Source: Phlyctochytrium arcticum
Taxonomy: Eukaryota > Chytridiomycota > Chytridiomycetes > Chytridiales > Chytridiaceae
Assembly: GCA_025602905.1 (NCBI GenBank)
Contig: JAHLKI010000026.1
Coordinates: 1-64,000 of the forward strand
Reading direction: 5' to 3'
DNA length: 64,000 nucleotides
A program made the translations under genes and the position numbers. How positions within the stretch are numbered: the first letter of the stretch is position 1; each line of letters opens with the position of its first letter. Shown in pieces: positions 10,839-21,259 of the stretch. Under the pieces are notes generated by a model. The model made no database searches. It was not told the origin of the DNA and was given only the letters and a program-made list of their open reading frames with translations.

Positions 10839-10981
10839 GAAGCACCCCCTCAGTCCATAAGGCAAAAGTACCCCACGCGATTCCAATGTTGCAGCGAGGG
10901 GTGTGGATGAATAGTGTGGATGAACTTTGACACCAACTTTGACACTAAGAACTGAAGAGATTTCGTGTGGAGACAGCAAAC

Positions 10982-11335
10982 TCTGACTTCATGACAAAGT
11001 TCAGACCAAACGTTGTCACAACTTTGTCATGCAAAAATCGTGCGGGGAGCAAAGGTGAATATTTTGAATCGTGAGGGGACGAGTTTTGTTTTTTTCATGT
11101 CAAAGTTGGGCCATATTTTTTACCTTTAAATCAGAATTCAAAAAACCAAGGTGGCAAGGTGCTGATCACCTCAATAAAAGAAAAACCTAGTATAAAGAAA
11201 AACAGCTTAAACTTTGACATAAAAAAAAAAACTCATCCCCTCACGATTCAAAAAACCCAATTTCAATCCCCTCACGATTTTTGCATGACAAAGTTGTGTC
11301 AAAGTTTGGTCTGAACTTTGTCATGAAGTCAGATA
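10982..11335. repeat. Nested inverted repeat (foldback element)
   Basis: The outer arms 10982-11047 and 11267-11335 are reverse complements with only a few mismatches. Inside them, 11051-11107 and 11211-11262 form a second, less perfect pair, leaving a centre of about 100 nt. The whole could fold into a long hairpin. Arms carry the motifs ATCGTGNGGGG and TGACAAAGTTG, which recur outside the hairpin at 1305-1353 and 11340-11385. It may be a foldback or MITE-type element, or a regulatory structure before the gene at 11517. Confidence 0.75.
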
Positions 11336-11456
11336 TTTCACTCCCCTCACGAAATGCAATGACAAAGTTGTGACAAAGTTGCCCCCACACGACCCAATAT
11401 GAAATGATCCATACATACCGCTTTGTATCGCTAGAAAGGAAAGACATCGGTGTGAA

Positions 11457-11464
11457 TATAAAAG
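11457..11464 (+). promoter_or_regulatory. TATA box of the 11517 gene
   Basis: TATAAAAG lies 52 bp before the ATG at 11517, with no other ATG between them. The spacing is normal for a TATA promoter with a short leader. Confidence 0.55.
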
Positions 11465-11516
11465 CAGCAAGTCCCAGGCCGATTCCCCCAGGTTCACCAG
11501 AAACACAAGCTACAAT

Positions 11517-11900
11517 ATGGATCAATTAGACCAACGAGTTCTCGACCTGATCAACTTGGATCAATCGAAAGAATACCAAGAAGCAAGTAGATTGGTGAAG
11601 AAGTACGAAGCGGGTCTTGCCTATATCAAGGCAGAGATGAAGAAACGAGATATTCAGACAATCACCGGACAAGAGGGAACACATAAGAAGACACTATCAT
11701 TCAACATAGGAAAGCAGCATCGTGTGGATACGGGAGCTTTACCAATGGACATACGAGAGTTGTATACCAAAGTGTTAGAAGTGTGGACCAAGTGTATCAA
11801 AGTAGAGCCAATGGTGGAGAGTGAATCAGAAGATTCGTATGAGCCAGAGGAGAATATGCGACGAGTGAGACAGCGAATATGTACGATAGAGATAGACTAG
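11517..11900 (+). CDS. Hypothetical small acidic protein
   Basis: Single-exon ORF of 127 aa (MDQLDQRVLDLINLDQSKEY). It is rich in Glu and Lys, probably helical in its first 45 residues, and has an acidic stretch (ESESEDSYEPEEN) near the C-terminus. There is no signal peptide, membrane segment or recognised domain. A TATA box 52 bp upstream and the long inverted repeat before it suggest an expressed accessory gene. It is followed by an AT-rich run of TATATCTA-like repeats (11920-11980). Confidence 0.5.
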   Translation: MDQLDQRVLDLINLDQSKEYQEASRLVKKYEAGLAYIKAEMKKRDIQTITGQEGTHKKTLSFNIGKQHRVDTGALPMDIRELYTKVLEVWTKCIKVEPMVESESEDSYEPEENMRRVRQRICTIEID

Positions 11901-12113
11901 GGGCTTGCACTTAAGTGTGAAGATTCTATCGATATATCTACATAACTATATATCTATATAACTATATAACTATATAGCAAGCTCGTCTTATGTGCAGTAT
12001 TTTGTATTTTATATTCTCAATTCTGTGACCGCATTCAACTCTATACAATACAGGGCCGTGCACATAAGTAGATCCCTACCACCCCAATTATGACCCTATA
12101 TAAACCCCTAGTG

Positions 12114-12241
12114 TCACAGTGCATATGTGCATGACTTATTAGATAGCCTCGGCTATCTAATAGGTCATGCGGCTATCTAATAGGTCATGCACATATGCAC
12201 TGTAAAGGCTATCTAATAGGTCATGCACATATGCACTGTGA
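12114..12241. repeat. Hairpin and direct-repeat cluster
   Basis: A 35-nt left arm (12114-12148) is the reverse complement of 12207-12241 with one mismatch. Between them the core GGCTATCTAATAGGTCATGC is repeated directly at 12151 and 12171, so one left arm can pair with three right arms. This could be the end of a mobile element or a recombination hot spot. Confidence 0.8.
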
Positions 12242-12251
12242 CAATGTTCGA

Positions 12252-12442
12252 CCGGTCCCCACCTGTTTCATTGGGAACGCGGAAAGTACCGGCAACCTCG
12301 CCTGGCATGGATCAAGGAAAGCCGCGGCGAGAAAGCAGGCAAATTCTTGCCCATCAAGAGGGCCTTTGTGCAGCCCAAGTCAGTACAATGCCGGTACACT
12401 GAGCCGGCCAAATCATTCCCGGATCCTCTTGGGTTGTGGAAG
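12252..12442 (+). repeat. Direct duplication, unit 1 (unit 2 at 12522-12712)
   Basis: About 191 bp is repeated 270 bp downstream with only about three differences, so the duplication is recent. One frame of each unit reads GKFLPIK, AFVQPKSVQCRYTEPAK and FPDPLGLWK, which looks like real coding sequence. The duplication therefore probably copied part of an exon. Confidence 0.85.
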
Positions 12443-12446
12443 CGGC

Positions 12447-13010
12447 GAGAATGAGGAGCCGAACGAGTCGCTCGAGTACCCTGTCATGTTTGACTGGACG
12501 CCAATGGGAGAAGAATACTACCCGGTCCCCACCTGTTTCATTGGGAACGCGGAAAGTACCAGCAACCTCGCCTGGCCTGGATCAAGGAAAGCCGCGGCGA
12601 GAAAGCAGGCAAATTCTTGCCCATCAAGAAGGCCTTTGTGCAGCCCAAGTCAGTACAATGCCGGTACACTGAGCCGGCCAAATCATTCCCGGATCCTCTT
12701 GGGTTGTGGAAGGCAAGCGAACACTGCGCCCATCCTGCTGGGAGTTGTCGGCCTCGACAAAAAACCGGTGGACGCATCGGAGATCGAGCGAGTGCTGGTG
12801 GAGGGCACATTGGTCGCCGTGCAGGTGACGTTCGTGAGCTGGTTGCTGACCCGGCCATCCTACTCCAAAACGCCGGGGACTCGCGAGCCAACCGAGGAGT
12901 ACGTCGCGCACACGATGCAGTTGGAAGCTATACGTGTTGTGAGAGCAGCACCCAAGGACGTTGTTGGCCTGAAACTGAGCGAGGACGTCGATTGGTTGAA
13001 CAACCTGTAG
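12447..13010 (+). pseudogene. Rearranged gene remnant, unknown product
   Basis: Several stretches look protein-coding but not in one frame. The first is EYPVMFDWTPMGEEYY at 12473-12520. The second is RLAWIKESRGEKAGKFLPIK onward at 12560-12715, in another frame. The third is VVGLDKKPVDASEIERVLV to the stop at 13010 (ends GLKLSEDVDWLNNL). Joining the second and third needs a one-base shift near 12716. A short GT-AG interval (about 12524-12560) could join the first two. I read it as a gene disturbed by the internal duplication, though unusual splicing is possible. The family is unknown. Confidence 0.35.
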
Positions 13011-13043
13011 AGTCATCACAAAAATAACGCCGAAGGATGAAGT

Positions 13044-13089
13044 GGGCCTGAAATTAAGCGAAGATGTCGATTGGCTGAACAACTTGTAG
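13044..13089 (+). repeat. Second copy of the gene's last codons
   Basis: This stretch re-encodes the last residues of the preceding gene, VGLKLSEDVDWLNNL plus stop, 79 bp downstream. In the codons for GLKLSEDVDWLNNL every difference from 12966-13010 is synonymous. It may be an alternative last exon or the remains of a tandem gene copy. Confidence 0.6.
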
Positions 13090-13779
13090 TTTTGGCACGA
13101 AAATAAGACTTTTTGGATTGTTTGCGTACGAAAATAAATATTAGCCAAGCTCGGTCTGGATCGGGGCTCATCCGTTGCAAGAAGATGGGTCAAATCCGAA
13201 GATCGGTATTGTTTGGGAACGTAGTCGTCACCCCCAACATTGCATCGATGGGTTGCGCAATGTTTTCATACAGCATGTAACGAAGGATATACAGTGTATC
13301 TTCCCTATCCTCATCCCCAATGTCCTGCTGCATAGTAACATTTGTGAAAATGAAAACTCACCAGTACACACAAAAATCTAGCAGAGTTATAGGATTGGCC
13401 AAGATCAGTTTTTTATTCTACTCTTTTCGAGATGAGTTGGTGCACAAGTATGAAACTGTTCACTATGGTGTTGGAGGATATATGTATACAGTATCGCCCC
13501 GCTGTCATGAAGAACACCATCCCATATATGACAGATCTACCGCATAGGTTTTGAAATGCCTTTGAAACTCAGAAATCGCCGGCTGACCCTGGCCATATGA
13601 TGACATGTTTTTGTGAAACCAGAAGCGAAACACACTTTTCGCAAAACATTTTGACTTTGACACTTTTACCATCTTTAAAGTGCCGCAACCCTGCCGCACC
13701 AAGAAAAAAAGCTGCTGGTCAAAGTGCAAAGTTGGGGGATCGAATTGGCGTGGCAAGATCTCGGGGTGGGGGAATCGCG
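13090..13779. other. Intergenic before Rab3GAP
   Basis: No ORF or RNA gene is supported here. It should contain the promoter of the gene starting at 13780; no TATA box is evident. Confidence 0.4.
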
Positions 13780-16700
13780 ATGGCAGACGACGAAGAAGAA
13801 TATTTCGAAATTGTCGATTACACGGTAACGTCTTGTGTGAGAGAGTGTATGATACGTTTTGCTTTAAACTGATTTTGTGATGGGTACCGTAGGCCGCCTC
13901 ACCACTGGAACGTCTGGCTTCGGATATCGAACATGTTTTGATTGAATGGAACGTGAAGTCCTTCCCATGGACCAAATCCAAACAGGCTCCCATCATATTT
14001 GGGGATGCCGAGTTTCTCTTGACGTTACATTACCATACCCCTTACCCCGGCACACCGCTCCCATCCCAAGATTCACTATCCCCCACCAATAGTCTACCGC
14101 TATCCCATCCCAACCCGCTCCATCGCTGGTCAGGTCTCCGCACTCTCCTCACGTTCATTCCGACCCGGACCACCCTCGATCTCTCTACTTCCAAACTCTT
14201 GTTATCGGCTTGTATCCTCGCCCTCCGCCATTTGAACTGTAAACTCCCCGTGTTTGTGCCGATCGGGCCGGCGTGGAAGAATATGTATGCGGGGGCTACG
14301 GCATCGTTTCGGTCGGATGTGCCCTATACGTTACGCAAACGCCGGTGGAGGATGGTGCATGCCCCGTATGTCCCGCCACAGTATGCGGATATAGCTGGGC
14401 TAAGAGGGTTTTTGGATACGTTTTCGGCGGGGTTTGATGGAGGTGAGAGAAGATCATATTTTTTGATTTTGGGTTTAATACTGATTATTTATTTTTTTGG
14501 CAAAAATTAGGTCGGTCGGAAGAATGGAAATTGCTTTGTGTGTTGTCCTATGAGCGGCTAATCGAGGATGTCGATATTGAATGGCGCGAGACCATCTCGG
14601 CTTCAGCCATCGAAGATGATGATGAGGGAGAAGAAGAAGAGGAAGACGATGGTTCCGAAGTGATCCTCCTACCGTTCGGACACCACTGCCATCCAATAAA
14701 AAGCATCAACCTGGAAGCCATGTTCCCGGTATCAAGAGCCAACATCTCCCACCTCGATTTGGATTTCTGGGATGCAGAACTGTGGCGATTAAGCGTTGAA
14801 CTTCGCGTGGACGGTAAACTCCATCCGGGGCTATTAACCTCTATCCTGAAACGAGTTGTAGAGGCGTGGCATGAGACGGAGCATTCTCCTACTACCGATT
14901 CAAAAACTTCGACATTACGCGACGAACACCAAAAATCGTTTATTGATGTAGATGATATTGACGATTTGATCCAAGCTTTACTCCAATCTGACCCGCCCAC
15001 TCCACCCATCCCGAAATCACCCAAAGAGTTACCCTCAATCACACATCTCCAGTCCCAGTCGCATTCAACATACTTGTTACCCCCCGGAAGTTTACTCTGG
15101 AATTTATCGTTACGACTCTTGGACGCCGCGTCCCCGGAATCCTCCAGTCTGCGGTTCGATGCGGGGATTGTGCCGTTGTTACGGGGACTCTGGAAAGAGT
15201 TGTGTCGCGAATTCAAGATTTGTTGGCGGTTGGGGATGCGGATCCCCGGTGCGTGGGCGGGGACCGAAGGTGTTGAATTGCAATGGACGTTGGCTCACCA
15301 AAAACTCCAAATGCTCAATTGGTGTATTGAGCAAAGGCGGGAGGCGGGGGGGTATGAGCATACGACTGGGGAGGGCGACTCGGATGAGACGGTTTCCGTG
15401 CATCGGTCCCGCCGCAAACGGGAAGTGTCGTCGGATCAGTCGAGTGTATCAAAAGAGGGAGTGGGGAGAGCGGCGTTTCCGGATATGGAACATATTGGGA
15501 TCAAGTCTTTATCCAAACGGATCAAATCTTCCATCAATGAGTTTACGAGTGCGGCAGCGTCGGCTGCTACGACGAAAACCGAGGGGGAGAGTAACAGTAC
15601 GCTCGTCCGACTCTTTGATCGGCTTACGACCAGTCATACCGAAGATGGAGCCAATAAAGGATCGAATGATGATCGGCCACCCCATATTCCGCAACTCCCA
15701 CCCCCGCAACGGGTAGGTGGACCTCCCACCCATGGCAATCGACCACCCGTCCTGGAAGCGACGAGTTGGAGTAGTGATCGGAGCTGGGAGGATCTTAAAC
15801 GGCGGGAATATGGCAGTAGTACCAGTTTTCACCAACAGCAACAACCACCGCATCATCATGTGGGATCACTTGGCACGCAGAGTTTTGGGTCCTATGAAGA
15901 CCCCATTCCCGATTTAGGACTGGATCATAGCAGTAGTACGTCTTACAAATCTCTCATGGACGATTCACCCTCCTCCGTCAAGTCAAATCACAACAGCAGT
16001 CCCGAAGATGTATTTTTCGATACAATGGAACTAGTCCTTGATCCACTTGACCAATCCTTTCCAATTAATCATGCACCTCGACATCCACCTCCATTAACCC
16101 GAGAATTAAGCGACGCAAGTTGGGAAACTCCCTCCCGACCCACCACCTCCGACTCCTTTATCCGGATCCCCTCATCTTCTTATACCCGATCAGGCCATAA
16201 ATCCCCTCTCCCCGATTTTTACCTCTTATCCGACCCGAGTACTCCCATCTACGAACCGCATTTACAGCATCCGGGGCCCATGACGGAAGACATGATTGCT
16301 GAATGGCAGGCTCAGTTGGCCGCATTGGGAACGTCACCGGCTGCAGCGATGAAACGGATGAGGATGCAGTCGCGCCAGTTGAAGAGTGATGTGCAGGCAT
16401 TTAAGGCCGCGAATCCCGGAGCTATTATGGAGGATTTTGTACGGTGGTATTCGCCACGGGATTTTGTGGTGGAGGAAAAGGAGTGTAGGGGTGCGTTGAG
16501 TGGACGGATGCGTGAACCGGGGAATCTTTGGGCTGAGGTTTGGCAGGTACGATATTATACGATCCCATGATTTATGAGAAGGGGTTTCAAAGAATGACCA
16601 TTTTTCATGTAGACATCACCTCCCCTTGCGGCAAAACAACAACATCCCTTATTTGACGTTGAGCGGGTCGCCCGTGAAGTCCTTTCCTACCTCTCTTCCC

Positions 16701-17605
16701 TATCCGTGCACCAATTACTCTCCATGTACGTTAACCCTCTCAAAACTTTCCCATTTGAACTCAGCCTAACGTTTTCAAAATGTATATAGATTGCTCCCAA
16801 CCATGACACTACTAGCCTACCAAACTCTGGCCACCCATCCGATTGTAGCCCGAATACCGACTGTGAGTGCTGCGATCCGGCACTTGGTTCCGAGTCTGTT
16901 GAATTCGGATATTGCGGGGTTTATGGAAACCTTTGAGGAAGCGGAAAAGGAGGTGGGAGTTGCTGTTGGGATCCAAAGCAAGGTAAAAAGAACATTCTCT
17001 CCACAAAACTAATTGTCTTTAACGTTTTGAACTTACGAAATGATTTTAGATTGGCAATGCGGGAGATATGGCGTTAACTCAACGCTTACTCGAATCCGCC
17101 GCTGCATCTACTGCACTTGACTCGGCTCATGGCGGGACGGGAGTCGTTGAGCCCGTGTATATTGTTGGAATGAGGAAACCGGATATGGGGGATAAAGAGG
17201 CGAGACGGGTGGCCAGGGCGGTTGATCATGGTATGTATTTTTGGATTTTTTTTTTGGATGTGTGTGGGAATTTATTGAATGGGATATTTTATAGAAGGTG
17301 CACTGGCGAATCCTACGGCACGCGAGTATATATTTACGAGGCAGTATCTGCCGTTGCATCAATCATCATCATCATCGTCAAGTCCTTCTCAACCACCCAC
17401 CGCACGATCCAAACCCCAACCCAGTTCCCCATCACCCACCCCTCCACCCGCTCCATCCCTGGACAACCCCGACGACACTCTTCCATCTGAACGCGCAGCA
17501 CATTCCAAAGATGAAGAAGAGGAGACTGTGATATATAACCAAACGAGGATCTATGCGTTATTGAAAGGAGGAGAGTTTCGGGTTGTGTTGAGTGGGCAAG
17601 AGTAA
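13780..17605 (+). CDS. RAB3GAP1: Rab3 GTPase-activating protein catalytic subunit
   Basis: Predicted 1142 aa in seven exons: 13780-13824, 13893-14442, 14511-16546, 16613-16725, 16790-16982, 17050-17230, 17295-17605. The N-terminus (FEIVDYTAASPLERL) matches the start of animal Rab3GAP1. Near the end of exon 3 the catalytic block is present: LKSDVQAFKAANPGAIMEDF followed by VRWYSPRDF, whose first Arg corresponds to the arginine finger. Further blocks REPGNLWAEVW and HPLFDVERVAREVLSYL complete the family signature. The protein stimulates GTP hydrolysis on Rab3-type GTPases and, with its non-catalytic partner, acts on Rab18 in ER, lipid-droplet and autophagy traffic. The middle (about residues 480-830) is low-complexity, rich in Ser, Pro and His, and longer than in animals. 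A poly-Ser/Pro insert is also present near the C-terminus. Confidence 0.92.
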
Positions 17606-19308
17606 TTGTTCTTATTGCATTGAGCATTTATTGAGCGATTGAATGCTCCACATCAGTGTACTTTTGTGTATACACTACATTGCTTTACGTTATGCTGCCT
17701 AAGGGAAAACATTCGACGCTGACAGTAAGCGCCATATTTCTAAGATGTGAGAACTTCTGCAGACGCCATACTATTTCTCTGGGATCATCTTTGCACAAAA
17801 CTTTTGAGGCTGTCCTCATTTGCCGTAGATCTGATTTGTTCTGTTGCATGGCAGAGACAAGACGCCTTGCAAAGCTTTTTGACGCGGTCCCCCGGCGTTC
17901 TCATTCGCCATTGAGAAATATTCGTTTGCCATGCAGGAGGTACCCGAGTCTAGATATATAGAGCACACCACCCACAGCAGGATCACACCATGGGGGTGTC
18001 TCTCGCGAGATCCCTTGTACAAATGCTGAATGTATTAAAGTTAGGCCAATCCCGGATTGCTGGTATATTCAATGAATGCGGAAGTAACAACGGGAGACGC
18101 TGGAACGCTCCCATTTTTGCCTAGAGCGCTCCCGATCGCGCTCCCGATTGCAATAAGTCGGCCATAAATGCATTGGAAAGACTCCTGCGAGTCTATCTTT
18201 CCCAGGCCTGCATCCAATGAATTGCGAGCAATGCTTGAAAGCGTAGATTTTGGTTGAAACGAATTCGATGCACCAGTACTCCCGGAACAGCTTTTTGCCC
18301 TTGATTTGCAGGCCAATAATTACGACCAAGGTTGCTGTGTCCGCGCCAGACATCCGTTAAGGAAAGAGTCGAGTTCCGCAGGAGTTCCGTACAATTTTGC
18401 CCAGAAGTGTGGTTAGATTTCATATAGAAAATTGAGGAGCACTTTGTAAAAGAGATGCAGACATCAGGGGGGACTCAGACACGTGCATATGCTTTCGAAA
18501 TCAATGGAAATAAAATCCACATATGGAGATATATCTTTACTAGTTGCTACCTTTTCACTTGGTGTCAAGAACAAACCGTTCTGTATAACAATTAGAGATG
18601 AGGATGAGAAAAAATCGTAGAAATCAGCGATCCTGCATATGTTTTCGACAACGCGTGTGCCTACTCCACTGTCTTACCCCGTTGATGAGGATAGTGTGGG
18701 GATGGTGACGGAAGCGACGGGCAAGCGAACACTAGTTTTCTGGATAGTATCTTCGTTGCGTGTATTGCCTGGCATGCATGTACGTTGCGTTGATGTCCGC
18801 GGGTCAACCCAAGGAGGAAGTCGGTAACTCAGATGGGGCAGATGGAGGTGATAAATCCCGTGGCGGCTCATTTGCACCTCAAAAGGACGTAATTTAGCCT
18901 CACATAGAATCGGGAGCGCGATCGGGAGCGCTCTAGGCGAAAATGGGAGCGTTCCAGCGTGGTGATCACAGGCGGTCTGCTTTTGGCCCCAAGCAAGGCT
19001 TAGCATAGAATATGGGCCAACATGTCGCCATTCGATATTCGCTTCGCTCACGCCTGAGAACAGCGCCACGGCCTGTGATTGGCTGGGCATGGCGAAGGCA
19101 TTGCTGCGCCGTTTGCGCCATTCGAATGTCGTGCTCTAGTATAACGTAAGCAAACGCCCGACGTTTGGAAGTTGGATTTTATAAGATGCACTTCCGTTTC
19201 AGACCTCCCAACTTTTTAACACTGTACATACCACAACCAGCCAGCGACGACGACGACGATCATTATACCACATTGCTATTCTCCGATACCACCAACCAGT
19301 AAACAACC
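17606..19308. other. Intergenic with an inverted-repeat pair
   Basis: No gene is supported. Minus-strand frames at 17816-18423 overlap the repeat arm and have compositions I do not trust. See the separate entry for the inverted repeat at 18097-18960. A TATA-like TTTATAAG lies near 19170, upstream of the next gene. Confidence 0.4.
18097..18960. repeat. 53-bp inverted repeats flanking 758 bp
   Basis: Positions 18097-18149 and 18908-18960 are reverse complements at 52 of 53 bases. Each arm contains two GGGAGCGC-type units separated by ATC. The arrangement fits the terminal inverted repeats of a non-autonomous DNA transposon of about 864 bp, but I found no clear target-site duplication and no transposase. 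Confidence 0.8.
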
Positions 19309-20676
19309 ATGACACACAGAGACAACCGCACTCGACGACGAGTGTCCATCTCGCTCGACCTCAGTCTTGATTTCCTCCTTCCTCCATCATCAACAACAAC
19401 GACAACCAACCGCTCACCAACCACAACGACGACGACCCTGGTATTCTCCGACATGCACCACCATCACAACACCAAAAAAAGCATCATCAGCAGATCCGTC
19501 GGCGCATCCACCACGACGGCCGTAAACAAACAGACGGGCGTTAATTCATCAAACAATCACTCACGTCGTTCCAAAAGTGTTTTTACCAGCAGCATGTCGA
19601 CGAAATCCGGTCAAAGAGGTGACCTTATTCAAACCCAACGCCAGCGTCAACGTCAACGCCAGGTCAAGACTCTGTTTCTGCATGTTCAGTCAAGATCATC
19701 TTCTGTATACCCCGTCTCAATCTCGTCTTTGGTTGTTCCTCGCCAGCGAGGCATCTACTTGACCCTCCGGGACCGACCCCGTAAACCCATTCTCCCCTCA
19801 CCCTCGATTCCCCGCGGCCCCACCCACACCCATACCAAGATGCTGGCTCCAGCGTCTTCTCTCTCATTCGACATTTCTCAAATCTCCCTCGCACTCCCAT
19901 CTCCACCACCGGCACCGGCACCCACGTCCACGTCCACGTCCACGGCAACAACAGGTCCAGCCCACTACCTCTTTGGCTACGGCTCACTCATCAACCCCCA
20001 ATCCCGCCTCCGCACCGTCTCATCCCCCACCACCGCCATCCCCGCCGTCGTCCGCGGGCTCCAACGCAGCTGGGACTACATTTGCCCCCGCAAACTGTAC
20101 ACGGCCGTAGGCGTCCGTCGATTATCCGCATCTACATCTACTTGCAACGGCGTCCTCATTCCCATCACCCACCCCGAAACCGACTTGCCATCCCTGGACT
20201 TGCGCGAAAAGAATTACCGCCGCACTCAAATCTCATTATCCGACCTCTCTTTCCCCTTTTCCGCATCGTCGGCATCCGCAACAACATTGCCCAAGGACGC
20301 CATTGTCTGGGTCTACGAGCTGGACTCGTCCCTCACTGCACAACAGCAAATCTGCTGCTCTACCACCACCACCACTTCATCATCATCATCATCATCATCA
20401 GCAAAACCCATCCCTATCCCCCAATCCTACCTCGACTGCATCCTAACCGGCTGCCTCCTCTACGGCCCCACCTTTGCCCTCGACTTTCTCCTCTCCACCA
20501 CCGGCTGGGACTCGACCCACTGGATCAACGACCGTGACGCCTTACCTGCCGTCCAGAAATACGTGAGGGATATCCAGCGCGGCGAAACTCTTTGTGTGGA
20601 ACCCCATGTCGCTGATGCTCTGTTGAGGCAGGTTGTGCCTGCTGCTCTGGCGAAACGAGTTCAAGTCTTGGCATAG
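19309..20676 (+). CDS. Gamma-glutamylcyclotransferase-like (AIG2-like) protein
   Basis: Single-exon ORF. The enzymatic domain lies in the last 250 residues: HYLFGYGSLINPQSR (substrate-binding loop), RGLQRSWDY, CNGVLIPIT and LDLREKNYRR, whose Glu is the likely catalytic acid. The family releases 5-oxoproline from gamma-glutamyl compounds in glutathione turnover; the exact substrate cannot be read from sequence. The first 177 residues from the ATG at 19309 are low-complexity and rich in Ser, Thr, His and Arg. An in-frame ATG at 19840 (MLAPASSLSFD) gives a 278-aa protein of more usual size and may be the true start. A run of CAT repeats near 20378-20400 encodes a Ser stretch inside the domain, probably a loop. 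Confidence 0.75.
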   Translation: MTHRDNRTRRRVSISLDLSLDFLLPPSSTTTTTNRSPTTTTTTLVFSDMHHHHNTKKSIISRSVGASTTTAVNKQTGVNSSNNHSRRSKSVFTSSMSTKSGQRGDLIQTQRQRQRQRQVKTLFLHVQSRSSSVYPVSISSLVVPRQRGIYLTLRDRPRKPILPSPSIPRGPTHTHTKMLAPASSLSFDISQISLALPSPPPAPAPTSTSTSTATTGPAHYLFGYGSLINPQSRLRTVSSPTTAIPAVVRGLQRSWDYICPRKLYTAVGVRRLSASTSTCNGVLIPITHPETDLPSLDLREKNYRRTQISLSDLSFPFSASSASATTLPKDAIVWVYELDSSLTAQQQICCSTTTTTSSSSSSSSAKPIPIPQSYLDCILTGCLLYGPTFALDFLLSTTGWDSTHWINDRDALPAVQKYVRDIQRGETLCVEPHVADALLRQVVPAALAKRVQVLA

Positions 20677-21259
20677 ATGTTCTCTTCCTATACCCTCGTT
20701 ATAAGACCAAAAAGATCTAGAATATTAGACTATATACATCTTCTTTCATCTCACAAATATACCATTGGCATCTCTCTACATCTATAACTTTGCCATGTGT
20801 CTACTCTTGATGACTTTTTGATTTGACCATTCGATTTCACACGCGTGTAATGCAGACCTGGGCATCTCAATTCATTGCATCACCTCTCAAGTCAAAAGAT
20901 GAGAGTAATACGTCCATGCATCTCCATCACATTTAATCATCAGTCCAAGTAAGCAACCCGTAATTGGAGAGTTCAAACAAAAAAAAAATCCAAATGATGA
21001 GTATGTACAAAGAGAGTGTTATAGTTGTTCTACTCTGGCCATCCAAAGAATGATAAGAAAAAGCTAGCTAAAAGCTTTATCAAGGGGGAGAGAGGGGGAC
21101 TATGTAAAAAGAAACAAAGTAATAAAGAGGAAAAGAAAAAAAAAATACAAAATACGCCGTGTGTCCAAAACGTCAAAAAAGGAAAATAAAGATAAGCCAA
21201 AGCATCGGGGTAAAAAGATGGAACAAAAAAGGTTGTGAGATGCTTGAGAGTCCGGGTGT
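20677..21259. other. Convergent intergenic spacer
   Basis: Lies between the 3' ends of the cyclotransferase-like gene and the BAR-like gene. It is A-rich toward the right, with several A-runs (20990, 21135), and shows no ORF of note. Confidence 0.5.

Noticed and set aside
12195..13010. Single 271-aa ORF through the duplicated segment
   Set aside because: In its frame the duplicated units read as low-quality sequence, while another frame reads as protein. Only the last third looks genuine, so I describe a rearranged remnant instead.
14548..15216. 222-codon minus ORF opposite Rab3GAP1
   Set aside because: Ser-rich antisense reading of an exon whose plus-strand product is conserved.
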